NCBI RefSeq assembly: GCF_029278605.1
Contig: NZ_CP119573.1
Location: forward strand, 1,922,001 to 1,986,000
DNA: 64,000 nucleotides
Origin: Cupriavidus sp. WKF15
GTDB lineage: Bacteria > Pseudomonadota > Gammaproteobacteria > Burkholderiales > Burkholderiaceae
Direction: 5' to 3'
Shown here: positions 51,086 through 60,202 of the stretch, piece after piece
Numbering within the stretch: the first letter of the stretch is position 1
How the letters are laid out: each line of letters begins with the position of its first letter
Translations under genes and position numbers: made by a program
The notes under the pieces: model-generated
What the model saw: the letters and a program-made list of their open reading frames with translations, nothing else
Told to the model about the DNA's origin: nothing
The model's database searches: none

Positions 51086-52660
51086 CTAGCGCTGCAGTTT
51101 GCCGTCAAGGCGCCAGGCGTGGCGCTGCTCGCAGTCGGGGCGCAGCGAGGCGGGAAGCAGGTCCGCGGGCATGTCCTGATAGCTGACCGGCCGCACAAAG
51201 CGCGCGATGGCGAGGCTGCCGACCGAAGTCGAGCGGCCATCCGACGTGGCCGGCCAGGGGCCGCCGTGGACCATGGCGTGCCCGACTTCGACGCCGGTGC
51301 CGAAGCCATTGACGAGGATGCGACCAGCCAGGCGCTCCAGTGCGGGCAGCAGCGTGCGCGCGGCATCGTGGTCGGCTGGGTCGATATGCAGAGCCGCAGT
51401 AAGCTGGCCCTCCAGCGATTCGACCACGCGTCGCATTTCTGCTGCGTCGCGGCAGCGCACCACCAGCGACGACGCGCCAAAGACTTCGTGGCGCAGCGTC
51501 TCGTCACCCAGGAAAGCTTCGGCGCTGGTGCTGAACAGCGCGGCTTGTCCTTGCAGTGCATTGCCTGCCTTGCCGCGCGTCACCAACTGTACCTGCGGAT
51601 GCTGCGCGAGCGCGCTGACGCCGTTGCAGTAGGCATGCAGGATGCCGGCGGTCAGCATGCTCTGTGCGCCGATTTCCGCCAGGCTTGCGGCCGCCGCATC
51701 CAGGAACCGGTCGAGGCCCTCGCTTTCCACCGCCAGCACGAGTCCGGGGTTGGTGCAGAACTGTCCGGCGCCCAGCGTCAGCGAACCGGCAAAGGCCATG
51801 CCGATGGCTGGCGCGCGGTTGGCCAGCGCATGCGGGAACAGCAGCACCGGGTTGATACTGCTCATCTCGGCATACACGGGAATCGGTACCGGGCGCGCTG
51901 CGGCGATTGCCATCAGTGCCTGTCCGCCTGCACGCGAGCCGGTGAAGCCGACCGCCCTGATGCGCTGGTCCGCCACTAGCCCCTGACTGATTTCCAGCCC
52001 CGTATCAAAGAGCAGGGAGAAGGTGCCTTCGGGCAGGTCCAGGTCCGCGACCGCTTTCTGGATGGCGCGGCCGACCAGTTCAGAGGTGCCGGGGTGCGCG
52101 GGATGCGCCTTGACGATGACGGGGCAGCCCGCGGCCAGTGCGGACGCGGTATCGCCACCCGCGACCGAGAATGCCAGCGGGAAGTTGCTGGCGCCGAACA
52201 CCGCGACCGGGCCCAGGGGGATATGGCGCATGCGCAGGTCGGGGCGCGGCAACGGCTGGCGTTCGGGCTGGGCCGGGTCGACGCGCAGCTCCAGGAAATC
52301 GCCCTGGCGCAGCATGCCGGCGAACAGCCGCAGCTGGCCCACGGTGCGGCCGCGCTCGCCTTCGATGCGGGCGCGCGGCAGGCCCGATTCGCTGGCGCAG
52401 CGCTCGATGAGCGCATCGCCTAGCGCCAGGATGTTGCCGGCGATGGTTTCGAGGAAATCGGCGCGCCGCGCGGGCGCGATCTCGCGGTAGGTGTCGAAGG
52501 CCTGCCATGCCAGCGCGCAGGCTTCGTCGAGCTGTGCCGGCGTGGCCCCGCCGAATGCCGGTTCGAGCGTGGCGCCGGTGGCGGCGTCTATGGCGTGCAG
52601 CGTGCCGTGGGTGCCGCGAACCGCGCGGTGGCCGATCAGGAGTTCACCAGAGAGCGTCAT
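51086..52660 (-). CDS. alpha-ketoglutaric semialdehyde dehydrogenase
   Basis: A 524-residue aldehyde dehydrogenase that oxidises 2,5-dioxopentanoate to 2-oxoglutarate with NAD(P). [46 protein letters not shown] is the pattern of the KGSADH subgroup (FGASNFP in place of the usual PWNFP); the catalytic Cys302 lies in [10 protein letters not shown]. It ends the pentonate route. AAGGAAGGA precedes the start. It follows the DapA-like gene by 20 bases, so both are cotranscribed. Confidence 0.9.
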   Translation of the reverse strand: MTLSGELLIGHRAVRGTHGTLHAIDAATGATLEPAFGGATPAQLDEACALAWQAFDTYREIAPARRADFLETIAGNILALGDALIERCASESGLPRARIEGERGRTVGQLRLFAGMLRQGDFLELRVDPAQPERQPLPRPDLRMRHIPLGPVAVFGASNFPLAFSVAGGDTASALAAGCPVIVKAHPAHPGTSELVGRAIQKAVADLDLPEGTFSLLFDTGLEISQGLVADQRIRAVGFTGSRAGGQALMAIAAARPVPIPVYAEMSSINPVLLFPHALANRAPAIGMAFAGSLTLGAGQFCTNPGLVLAVESEGLDRFLDAAAASLAEIGAQSMLTAGILHAYCNGVSALAQHPQVQLVTRGKAGNALQGQAALFSTSAEAFLGDETLRHEVFGASSLVVRCRDAAEMRRVVESLEGQLTAALHIDPADHDAARTLLPALERLAGRILVNGFGTGVEVGHAMVHGGPWPATSDGRSTSVGSLAIARFVRPVSYQDMPADLLPASLRPDCEQRHAWRLDGKLQR

Positions 52661-52680
52661 GTCTTATCCTTCCTTGAGGT

Positions 52681-53610
52681 TCAACGGGCCCAGCGCAGCA
52701 CCAGCGGATCCAGCCGCCGCGCAATCCTCAGCAGCCCCTCGCGCGTGGCCGGATGCATCGGTTGCAGCGGATGGCGTACGGCGTCCGAGGCAATCACCCC
52801 ACCTTCCTTCATCAACGCCTTGCTGGTCGCCAGCCAACCCTGCCGGTTCTCATAGTTGATCAGCGGCAGCCACTGCTGGTAGCGCTGCGCCGCCAGTTCA
52901 GCGTCGCCGGACTGCCATGCGTCCAGGATCTGGCGGATGCCGTCCGGAAAGCCCGCCCCGGTCATCGCGCCGGTGGCGCCCGCTTCCAGGTCTGCCATCA
53001 GCGTGATGGCTTCCTCGCCGTCCCACGGACCGACAATGGTGTCGCCGCCCAGTTCGATCAGTTCGCGCAGCTTGGCCGCGGCCTGCGGCACTTCGATCTT
53101 GAAGTACGAAACATTGGCCAGCTCGCGTGCCATGCGGGCCAGGAAGGGCGCGGACAACGTGGTGCCGCTGACCGGTGCATCCTGGATCATGATGGGGATA
53201 TCGATAGCATCGGAGACCATGGCGAAGAAGTCATAGATACTGCGCTCGGGCACTCGGATGGTGGCGCCGTGGTAGGGCGGCATCACCATCACCATCGCGG
53301 CGCCGGCGTCCTGGGCGGCGCGGCTGCGCTCGGCGCAGATGCGCGAGCTGAAATGGGTGGTGGTGACGATCACCGGCACGCGGCCGTCCACGTGCTCCAG
53401 CACGGTCTTCATCAGCACGTTGCGCTCGTCGTCGGTCAGCACGAACTGCTCGGAGAAGTTGGCCAGGATGCAGATGCCGTGCGAGCCTGCATCGATCATG
53501 AAGTCGATGCAGCGGCGCTGGCCGTCAAGATCGAGGCGGCCCTGCTCGTCGAAGATGGTCGGCGCGACCGGGAATACGCCGCGGTAGACGGGCGTGTGGG
53601 ATCGGGGCAT
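52681..53610 (-). CDS. 2-keto-3-deoxypentonate dehydratase (DapA family)
   Basis: A 309-residue Schiff-base enzyme. Lys171 in SYFKIEVP should form the imine. The strand where DapA-type aldolases have Y-N-x-P reads MIQDAPVSG, so the catalytic Tyr of aldolases is absent; this, and GVFPVAPTIFDEQGRLD, fits L-2-keto-3-deoxyarabonate dehydratase, which makes alpha-ketoglutarate semialdehyde. The next gene on the strand (alpha-ketoglutaric semialdehyde dehydrogenase) uses that product. Another DapA-type lyase is possible. It is divergent from a LysR gene. Confidence 0.83.
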   Translation of the reverse strand: MPRSHTPVYRGVFPVAPTIFDEQGRLDLDGQRRCIDFMIDAGSHGICILANFSEQFVLTDDERNVLMKTVLEHVDGRVPVIVTTTHFSSRICAERSRAAQDAGAAMVMVMPPYHGATIRVPERSIYDFFAMVSDAIDIPIMIQDAPVSGTTLSAPFLARMARELANVSYFKIEVPQAAAKLRELIELGGDTIVGPWDGEEAITLMADLEAGATGAMTGAGFPDGIRQILDAWQSGDAELAAQRYQQWLPLINYENRQGWLATSKALMKEGGVIASDAVRHPLQPMHPATREGLLRIARRLDPLVLRWAR

Positions 53611-53671
53611 GGTCTTCTCCTTGCGGCCGGCACGTGGCCGGCTCGGATAGTAGGCAGTTTGCAGGTCGGGC

Positions 53672-53704
53672 CAATATACGAGCGGGGAGAGGGCCTGTAT
53701 ATTG
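53672..53704. promoter_or_regulatory. inverted repeat between divergent pentonate genes
   Basis: CAATATAC (53672-53679) and GTATATTG (53697-53704) are perfect complements with 17 bases between, in the 141-base divergent region of the DapA-like and LysR genes. Likely a LysR operator, although the spacing is longer than the common T-N11-A box. Confidence 0.6.
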
Positions 53705-53751
53705 AAATCTTTCCATCTTGTGATCGCTTTTACGACTCACTTGGCTACAAC

Positions 53752-54711
53752 ATGAAATCCACCCTGGACACCCTCACCGGCCGCCTGCGCATGAAGCAAC
53801 TGCAGCTGTTGATCGCACTGGACGAGCATCACTCACTGCACCAGGCTGCCGCCGCGATGGCGATGACCCAGTCCGCTGCCAGCAAGTCGTTGCAGGAACT
53901 GGAGGGGATGCTGGAAGCGCCACTGTTCGAGCGCAGCAAACGCGGCATGCGCACCAACGCCTTTGGTCATTGCGTGATCCGCCACGCCCGGCAGCTGGTT
54001 GCGGACCTGAGCGCGATGTGCGAGGAAGTGGCCGACATCCGCGCCGGCAGCGGCGGGCGCGTTGCCGTCGGCGTGATCATGGGCGCAGTGCCGGATGTAC
54101 TGGTGCCGGCGCTTGAGCAGTTGCGGCAAGCGCATCCGAACCTGGCGCTCGAAATTGTCGAAGACACCAGCCTGCGCCTGCTCGGGCAGCTCGACGATGG
54201 CCACCTCGACCTCGTTCTCGGCCGCTCTCTAGTCAGTGATGAACCCGGCAAATATCACTACCATCCGCTTGGCGATGAGCAGGTGTCCGTGGTGGTCGGT
54301 CACGCTCATCCCGCGCCCCGCGTACGCGCCATGGGCTTTGCCGACCTCGCCGGCTATCGCTGGATCACTTACGCTGGACACATGCCGATGCATGCACTGC
54401 TTCAGCGCGAGCTGGACCATGCCGGCGTCAGGTTTCCCGCCAATGCGATCTCCACGTCATCGGCGCTGATCACCGTGGCGATGCTGCAGCGCGATCCCGC
54501 GCTGGTGTCGCTGCTGCCGGCCAGCGTGGCCGAGTTGTTCGTGCGCCAGAAGATGCTGCGCGTCCTACCCGTGCCGCTGCAATCGCGGCAGGAAACCTTC
54601 GGCATCGTTACGCGGCGCGGCGGCGCGTTGTCGGCTTCGGCAAGGCAATTGGTGGCGATCCTGAAAGCCGGGCCGGGAAGCCAGCGGCGGAGGCATGGCC
54701 CCGAGGCTTAA
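53752..54711 (+). CDS. LysR family regulator of the pentonate genes
   Basis: A 319-residue regulator. Helix-turn-helix: MKQLQLLIALDEHHSLHQAAAAMAMTQSAASKSLQELEGMLEAPLFERSKRG (about residues 14-65), then an effector domain opening GGRVAVGVIMGAVPDVL. It resembles GbpR/PcaQ-like regulators of sugar-acid use. It is divergent from the DapA-like and KGSADH unit and separated from it by the CAATATAC inverted repeat. It lies tail to tail with a second LysR gene, 29 bases away. Confidence 0.88.
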   Translation: MKSTLDTLTGRLRMKQLQLLIALDEHHSLHQAAAAMAMTQSAASKSLQELEGMLEAPLFERSKRGMRTNAFGHCVIRHARQLVADLSAMCEEVADIRAGSGGRVAVGVIMGAVPDVLVPALEQLRQAHPNLALEIVEDTSLRLLGQLDDGHLDLVLGRSLVSDEPGKYHYHPLGDEQVSVVVGHAHPAPRVRAMGFADLAGYRWITYAGHMPMHALLQRELDHAGVRFPANAISTSSALITVAMLQRDPALVSLLPASVAELFVRQKMLRVLPVPLQSRQETFGIVTRRGGALSASARQLVAILKAGPGSQRRRHGPEA

Positions 54712-54740
54712 CCGCGGTATAGATGCAGTTAATGCTGGCA

Positions 54741-55721
54741 CTACTGGTCGTAAATGCGCAGTGCCGTCTCGCGCAGCGCATCCGCGACCAGTAGCGCGCC
54801 GGGCGACATCAGCCGGTCGGTCGGCGTGATCAGGCCGAAATCGTCCATACGGCAGGGCATGGCCATCGGCAGCACTTCTACCATGCCGAACGTCACGTAG
54901 TACTGCGCCACGTCCGCCGTTAGCACCGCGATCATGTCTGACTGCGTCACCATGCGCGTCAGGAACAGCAGCGCGGCGGTTTCCACTACATTGGTCGGTG
55001 GCGCCAGGCTGGCGCGCTGGAACATCAGCTCGAAGCGGTGGCGCAGCACCGTGCCTGCCGGCGGTATCAGCCAGGCGGCGTTCGTGGTGTCCGCCAGCGC
55101 CAGGGTGGGCGCCGCCAGCATCGGGTGGCCGGGCCGCACCACGGCGCAGACCGGCTCTTCCGCCATCGGCTCGTAGCGCAATCGACCCTTGTCGTGCTCG
55201 GGAAACAGGCGCGCGACCACCATGTCCAGCTTTTCCTGCCCGAGCCGGTCAAGCAGCACGTTACTGCTGTCGATTTCTACGGAAACGCGTAGTCCAGGGT
55301 AGCTCGCCTTCACCCGCGCAATCGCCGGTGGCAGCAGCCGCACGCCAGGCGAGGTGATCGCGCCTATCGCCACATGGCCGAGCCGGCCCGCCTTCAGCGC
55401 CAGAACTTCTTCGCGCGCCTGGTTCAGGCTGCCGACTACCGCGCGCGCATGCCGGATCATCGCGCGGCCATAGTCCGTCGGCGCCATGCCGCGCGGCAGG
55501 CGCTCGAACAGGGGGACCGACAGCACCTCTTCCAGCTCGCGCAACTGTTTGGATGCGGCCGGCTGTGTCATCGCCAGCTGTTCCGCAGCGCGGTGGATGC
55601 TGCCCTCGTCGGCGACGGCCAGCAATAGCAGCAACTGTCGTGTCTTGAGGCGGGTGTGGCTGTGCCAGGAGGATGCCGCAGGCGGTGCATCAGCTGCAGC
55701 GGAAACGCCGGGGACTTCCAT
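54741..55721 (-). CDS. LysR family regulator of the sugar-acid dehydratase
   Basis: A 326-residue regulator with a Ser/Ala-rich N-terminal extension, a helix-turn-helix (LKTRQLLLLLAVADEGSIHRAAEQLAMTQPAASKQLRELEEVLSVPLFERLPRG) and an effector domain opening GHVAIGAITSPGVRLLPPAI. It is related to, but clearly different from, the LysR at 53752. The start at 55721 is chosen as MEVPGV; no strong ribosome site. It is divergent from the sugar-acid dehydratase and MFS genes. Confidence 0.87.
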   Translation of the reverse strand: MEVPGVSAAADAPPAASSWHSHTRLKTRQLLLLLAVADEGSIHRAAEQLAMTQPAASKQLRELEEVLSVPLFERLPRGMAPTDYGRAMIRHARAVVGSLNQAREEVLALKAGRLGHVAIGAITSPGVRLLPPAIARVKASYPGLRVSVEIDSSNVLLDRLGQEKLDMVVARLFPEHDKGRLRYEPMAEEPVCAVVRPGHPMLAAPTLALADTTNAAWLIPPAGTVLRHRFELMFQRASLAPPTNVVETAALLFLTRMVTQSDMIAVLTADVAQYYVTFGMVEVLPMAMPCRMDDFGLITPTDRLMSPGALLVADALRETALRIYDQ

Positions 55722-55739
55722 AGGGTAAATACCAATGCC

Positions 55740-55751
55740 GATATCGATATC
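55740..55751. promoter_or_regulatory. palindrome in the LysR/dehydratase divergent region
   Basis: GATATCGATATC is a perfect 12-base palindrome in the 194-base region between the LysR and dehydratase genes. It may be a binding site; the region is AT-rich and otherwise without a gene. Confidence 0.4.
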
Positions 55752-55915
55752 AAAAACTCCTAACTCTTCATTAGTAGTATATCGCCAAGCTGCATACACT
55801 CCGGCCAACAAAAATGATCGGAGACAGCGTGGCGCTGGCTATATGCGCCAAACCGCTGGATCCGTCGTCCCTGCCATCTCCGCGCCCTTTCCGCGGCCCT
55901 CGCATCAGGAACAAC

Positions 55916-57661
55916 ATGTCGGATTCCAAGGACAAGCAACGTAAGCCGCTGCGCTCGACGGCGTGGTTCGGCACCGCTGATAAGAACGGCTTCATGTATC
56001 GCAGCTGGATGAAGAACCAGGGTATCCCCGAGCACGCGTTCGACGGCCGCCCTGTGATCGGCATCTGCAATACGTGGTCGGAACTCACGCCCTGCAACGC
56101 GCATTTCCGCAAGCTGGCCGAGCACGTCAAGCGCGGCGTGTACGAGGCCGGCGGTTTCCCGGTGGAATTCCCAGTGTTCTCCAACGGCGAATCGAACCTG
56201 CGCCCGACCGCCATGCTGACCCGCAACCTGGCCGCGATGGACGTGGAAGAAGCGATCCGCGGCAACCCGATCGATGCGGTGGTGCTGCTGACTGGCTGTG
56301 ACAAGACCACGCCGGCGCTGCTGATGGGCGCGGCCAGTTGCGACGTGCCGGCCATCGTTGTCACTGGCGGGCCCATGCTCAACGGCAAGCTCGACGGCAA
56401 GGATATCGGCTCCGGGACGGCGGTGTGGCAGTTGCATGAGTCGCTGAAGGCGGGCGAGATCAACCTGCACCAGTTCCTGTCGGCCGAAGCCGGCATGTCG
56501 CGCTCGGCCGGCACCTGCAACACCATGGGCACCGCTTCGACCATGGCCTGCATGGCCGAAGCGCTGGGCACTTCACTGCCGCACAATGCGGCGATCCCGG
56601 CGGTCGATTCGCGTCGCTACGTGTTGGCACATATGTCCGGCATCCGCATCGTTGAGATGGCGCGCGAAGACCTGACGCTGTCGAAGATCCTGACGCGCCA
56701 GGCGTTCGAGAACGCGATCCGCGTCAATGCGGCGATTGGCGGCTCGACCAACGCCGTGATTCACCTGAAGGCAATCGCTGGCCGCATTGGCGTGCCGCTG
56801 GAACTGGAAGACTGGAGCCACGTTGGGCGTGACACACCGACCATCGTCGACCTGATGCCGTCGGGCCGCTTCCTGATGGAAGAGTTCTACTATGCCGGCG
56901 GCTTGCCCGCGGTGCTGCGCCGCATGGGCGAGGCCGGACTGTTGCCGCATCCGAACGCGCTGACCGTCAACGGCAAGGCGATCTGGGACAACGTCAGGGA
57001 TGCACCAATCACCAACGACGAAGTTATCCGCCCGCTCGACAAGCCGCTGATCCGCGACGGCAGCATCCGTATCCTGCGCGGCAACCTGTCGCCGCGCGGC
57101 GCAGTGCTCAAGCCGTCGGCGGCAACGCCGAAGCTATTGCGCCATCGCGGCCGTGCGGTAGTGTTCGAGAACCTGGAGCACTACAAGGAGCGCATCGTCG
57201 ACGAGTCGCTCGATGTCGACGAGAATTCCGTCCTCGTCCTCAAGCGCTGCGGCCCGCGCGGTTATCCAGGCATGGCGGAGGTTGGCAACATGGGCCTGCC
57301 GCCCAAGCTGCTGCGCCAGGGCATCAAGGACATGGTGCGTATTTCCGATGCGCGCATGAGCGGCACCGCCTACGGCACCGTGGTGCTGCATGTGGCACCG
57401 GAGGCTGCCGCCGGAGGGCCGCTGGCGATCGTGCGCGACGGCGATTGGATCGAACTGGACTGCGAGGCCGGGCGCCTGCATCTGGATATTGATCCCGCCG
57501 AGTTCGAGCGCCGCATGGCCGATGTGCAGCCGCTGCAGGCGCCCGCCGATGGCGGCTATCGAAAGCTCTACGTCGACCACGTGCTGCAGGCGGACGAAGG
57601 CTGCGACCTCGACTTCCTGGTCGGCTGCCGCGGACGCGAGGTACCGCGCCACTCACACTGA
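55916..57661 (+). CDS. IlvD/Edd-family sugar-acid dehydratase (L-arabonate type)
   Basis: A 581-residue iron-sulfur dehydratase that turns an aldonate into its 2-keto-3-deoxy acid. Cluster cysteines are Cys51 (GICNTW), Cys128 (TGCDKT) and Cys201 (AGTCNTMG). The start MSDSKDKQRKPLRSTAWFGT and length are close to L-arabonate dehydratase rather than the 615-residue dihydroxy-acid dehydratase. AGGAA precedes the ATG at 55916. With the DapA-like and KGSADH genes it completes pentonate to 2-oxoglutarate; L-arabonate or D-xylonate cannot be told apart with certainty. Confidence 0.9.
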   Translation: MSDSKDKQRKPLRSTAWFGTADKNGFMYRSWMKNQGIPEHAFDGRPVIGICNTWSELTPCNAHFRKLAEHVKRGVYEAGGFPVEFPVFSNGESNLRPTAMLTRNLAAMDVEEAIRGNPIDAVVLLTGCDKTTPALLMGAASCDVPAIVVTGGPMLNGKLDGKDIGSGTAVWQLHESLKAGEINLHQFLSAEAGMSRSAGTCNTMGTASTMACMAEALGTSLPHNAAIPAVDSRRYVLAHMSGIRIVEMAREDLTLSKILTRQAFENAIRVNAAIGGSTNAVIHLKAIAGRIGVPLELEDWSHVGRDTPTIVDLMPSGRFLMEEFYYAGGLPAVLRRMGEAGLLPHPNALTVNGKAIWDNVRDAPITNDEVIRPLDKPLIRDGSIRILRGNLSPRGAVLKPSAATPKLLRHRGRAVVFENLEHYKERIVDESLDVDENSVLVLKRCGPRGYPGMAEVGNMGLPPKLLRQGIKDMVRISDARMSGTAYGTVVLHVAPEAAAGGPLAIVRDGDWIELDCEAGRLHLDIDPAEFERRMADVQPLQAPADGGYRKLYVDHVLQADEGCDLDFLVGCRGREVPRHSH

Positions 57662-57737
57662 CCATCCAACAGATGCACTGAATGCGCGCGGCCTCCGCGG
57701 CGCGCGTGACCCCATAAAAGAATAGAGGAGACTAGCC

Positions 57738-59090
57738 ATGCAGCAAGGCATGCAGACCGCGCCGCTGGAGCGCGCCGTACCAGGACAAGAAATCGGCGCA
57801 CCAGCGCAGGAAGAGACCCGCATCATCGGCATGCTGGTGCGCCGGCTGATCCCGTTTCTGGCGCTGATTTACGTGGTGGCGTATATCGACCGCTCGGTGG
57901 TCGGCTTTGCCAAGCTACACATGAACGCGGCGATCGGCCTCAGCGACGCGGCCTATGGCCTCGGCGCGGGTCTGTTCTTCGTCGGCTACTTCCTGTGCGA
58001 AGTGCCGAGCAACCTGGCGCTGGAGCGCTTCGGCGCACGCCGCTGGTTCGCGCGCATCCTGCTGACCTGGGGCCTGATCACCATGGCAATGGCGTTCACG
58101 CAGGGTGCCCACAGCTTCTATGTACTGCGCTTCCTGCTTGGGGCGGCCGAAGCCGGTCTGTATCCGGGCATCCTGTACTTCCTGACCAAGTGGTTCCCGA
58201 TGCGCCATCGCGCGCGCATCATCGGCCTGCTGGTGCTGGCCCAGCCGATCGCGCTGATTATCACCGGACCGATTGCCGGCCTCGTGCTGTCGACGCAGGG
58301 CGCGTTCGGTATGTCCAACTGGCAGACGCTGTTCGTGCTGAGCGGACTGCCCGCGGTGCTGCTGTGCCTGCCGACGTTGAAGATTCTGCCGGAAGCGCCT
58401 GACAGTGCCAAATGGCTGGCACCGGCCGACCGCGCCTGGATCGAGCGCGAACTTGCCGCCGACCAGGCAGCCTATGCACTCAAGCCGCATGGCAACCCGC
58501 TGCACGCGCTCAAGGATAAGCGCGTACTGCTGCTGTCGTTGCTGTTCCTGCCGTTCCCGCTGAGCATCTACGGGCTGTCCCTGTGGCTGCCGACCATCAT
58601 CAAGCAGTTCGGCGTCACTGATGCGATGACAGGCCTGCTGTCGGCGGTGCCCTATCTGTTCGCGGTAGTCGGCCTGTACTTAGTGCCGCGCCACTCGGAC
58701 CGCAAGGGCGAGCGCTACGGCCATATCGTAGTAGTGTCGGGGATGGCCGCGATCACCATGGCATTGAGTGCCTGGGTGCAGTCGCCGGTGCTGCAGTTCC
58801 TGTTTATCTGCCTGACCGCGTTCTCGATCTATTCGATCCAGGCGGTGGTGTGGGCGCTGCCGGGTGAATTCCTGACCGGCGCCAGCGCGGCGGTAGGCAT
58901 TGCCACCATCAACTCGCTGGCCAACCTCGGCGGCTACTTCGGGCCGTATGGCATTGGCGTGATCAAGGATGCGACCGGCAGCCTGGCGGCCGGTCTTTAC
59001 TTCCTGGCGGCAATGCTGGTCTTCGCGGTGGTGATGGCGTTCGTGGTGCGGGCCGCGCTGCGGCCGGGGTCAGCGCAATCTGCGGCGTGA
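57738..59090 (+). CDS. MFS anion:cation symporter of the pentonate island
   Basis: A 450-residue, 12-segment importer of the ACS family. After a 30-residue cytosolic start, IPFLALIYVVAYIDRSVVGFAKLHMN (helix 1) and GLFFVGYFLCEVPSNLALERFGARRWF, then FLLGAAEAGLYPGILYFLTKWFP, follow the GudP/TtuB pattern. AGAGGAGA precedes the start, 76 bases after the dehydratase. It most likely brings in the aldonate used by the dehydratase. Confidence 0.88.
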   Translation: MQQGMQTAPLERAVPGQEIGAPAQEETRIIGMLVRRLIPFLALIYVVAYIDRSVVGFAKLHMNAAIGLSDAAYGLGAGLFFVGYFLCEVPSNLALERFGARRWFARILLTWGLITMAMAFTQGAHSFYVLRFLLGAAEAGLYPGILYFLTKWFPMRHRARIIGLLVLAQPIALIITGPIAGLVLSTQGAFGMSNWQTLFVLSGLPAVLLCLPTLKILPEAPDSAKWLAPADRAWIERELAADQAAYALKPHGNPLHALKDKRVLLLSLLFLPFPLSIYGLSLWLPTIIKQFGVTDAMTGLLSAVPYLFAVVGLYLVPRHSDRKGERYGHIVVVSGMAAITMALSAWVQSPVLQFLFICLTAFSIYSIQAVVWALPGEFLTGASAAVGIATINSLANLGGYFGPYGIGVIKDATGSLAAGLYFLAAMLVFAVVMAFVVRAALRPGSAQSAA

Positions 59091-59201
59091 GCGGGACGCC
59101 AAAAAGACGAGCGAACGCGCCCCCGACTCGCGACAGCCGTGGTCTACCGCGACTCGCGGGGTCAGCGCACGCGGGACTGTTCAGGGGCGGGACTCCACTC
59201 C

Positions 59202-60107
59202 TTAACGTGTGCTTCCAAATAATTGCGTCACCTGACTGCGTAGCCAACGATTGCCCGCCTCATGGTGATACCGCGCATGCCAGTGCTGACGAACTGCAAA
59301 GCCATCTACCGCGATCGGGCAGGCATGCACGGCCAAGTCGTTGGCTTGCGCCAGGGTTTCGCCGATATGCCGGGGCAGGGTAGTAATCAAGTCGGTGCTC
59401 CTGATGATGGCCCCCAGTCCCAGGAATCCCGGCAACTCCAGTACTACCACCCGCTCGATGCGGTTCCTCACGAGTGCCTGGTCGAGAAGCTGCGCGCCAG
59501 TGCCTGACGCGATCGCGACGTGTCCCTCCGCGCAATATTGCTTCAATCCCAGCCGGGCGCGAATTCGCGGGTGTTGGCGGTTGGCCAGGCACACCCAGTC
59601 CTGTTCGTACAACTGCTGCTGGTAAATGCCTCCGCTCAGCCAAGGCACATAGCCGATCGCGAGGTCGGCCTCCCCGGATTCCAGAGCCCGCTCCGTGTTG
59701 CCGTCGATCCGCGCTGCCTCTAGCTTCACGCCCGGCGCCTGGGCGCGCAGATGCGCCAGCAGGCGAGGTAGCAACGTGATATGGCTGGCGTCCGTCATGC
59801 AGATGCGAAACCGGCGCAGTGCGGTGAGCGGGTCGAACGCCACTTCCCAGGCGGCGAAGCGCCTTAGCGATTCAAGGATCTCCCGGCATGGCCCGATGAG
59901 TGCGTCCGCCTGTGGCGTCGGTGCCATCCCGCCGGGCGTACGTATGAACAGGGGATCCTGCAAGTGCTTTCTAAGGCGCCCTAGCCAGATGCTGATGGTC
60001 GGTTGGCTTTGACCGAGCTGCTCTGCCACACGTGTCACGTTGCGAGTGTCATAGAGCAGGTCGAAGAGCTGGAGCAGCTTCGGGTCCGGAAGGTCCGTCG
60101 GTGTCAT
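59202..60107 (-). CDS. LysR family regulator (NodD/NahR-like)
   Basis: A 301-residue regulator. The helix-turn-helix is LLQLFDLLYDTRNVTRVAEQLGQSQPTISIWLGRLRKHLQDPLFIRTPGGM, of the NodD/NahR/LinR subgroup, and the effector domain starts FRICMTDASHITLLPRLL. It is divergent from the operon beginning at 60203 and most likely controls it. The start is at 60107. Confidence 0.9.
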   Translation of the reverse strand: MTPTDLPDPKLLQLFDLLYDTRNVTRVAEQLGQSQPTISIWLGRLRKHLQDPLFIRTPGGMAPTPQADALIGPCREILESLRRFAAWEVAFDPLTALRRFRICMTDASHITLLPRLLAHLRAQAPGVKLEAARIDGNTERALESGEADLAIGYVPWLSGGIYQQQLYEQDWVCLANRQHPRIRARLGLKQYCAEGHVAIASGTGAQLLDQALVRNRIERVVVLELPGFLGLGAIIRSTDLITTLPRHIGETLAQANDLAVHACPIAVDGFAVRQHWHARYHHEAGNRWLRSQVTQLFGSTR

Positions 60108-60202
60108 CGCATTATTGTAATACGCAATGATGCTATGTTACCCATTGCATTGTCACAATAACAGGCTCCTCCTATCGTGTAGGCACATGCCAAGGAGATG
60201 CC
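60108..60202. promoter_or_regulatory. divergent promoter region of island 4
   Basis: This AT-rich 95-base region has two dyads with LysR-like half-sites: ATTG-TAATACG-CAAT near 60114-60128 and TTGT-C-ACAA near 60150-60158. A ribosome site AAGGAG lies just before 60203. No gene is present. Confidence 0.45.
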
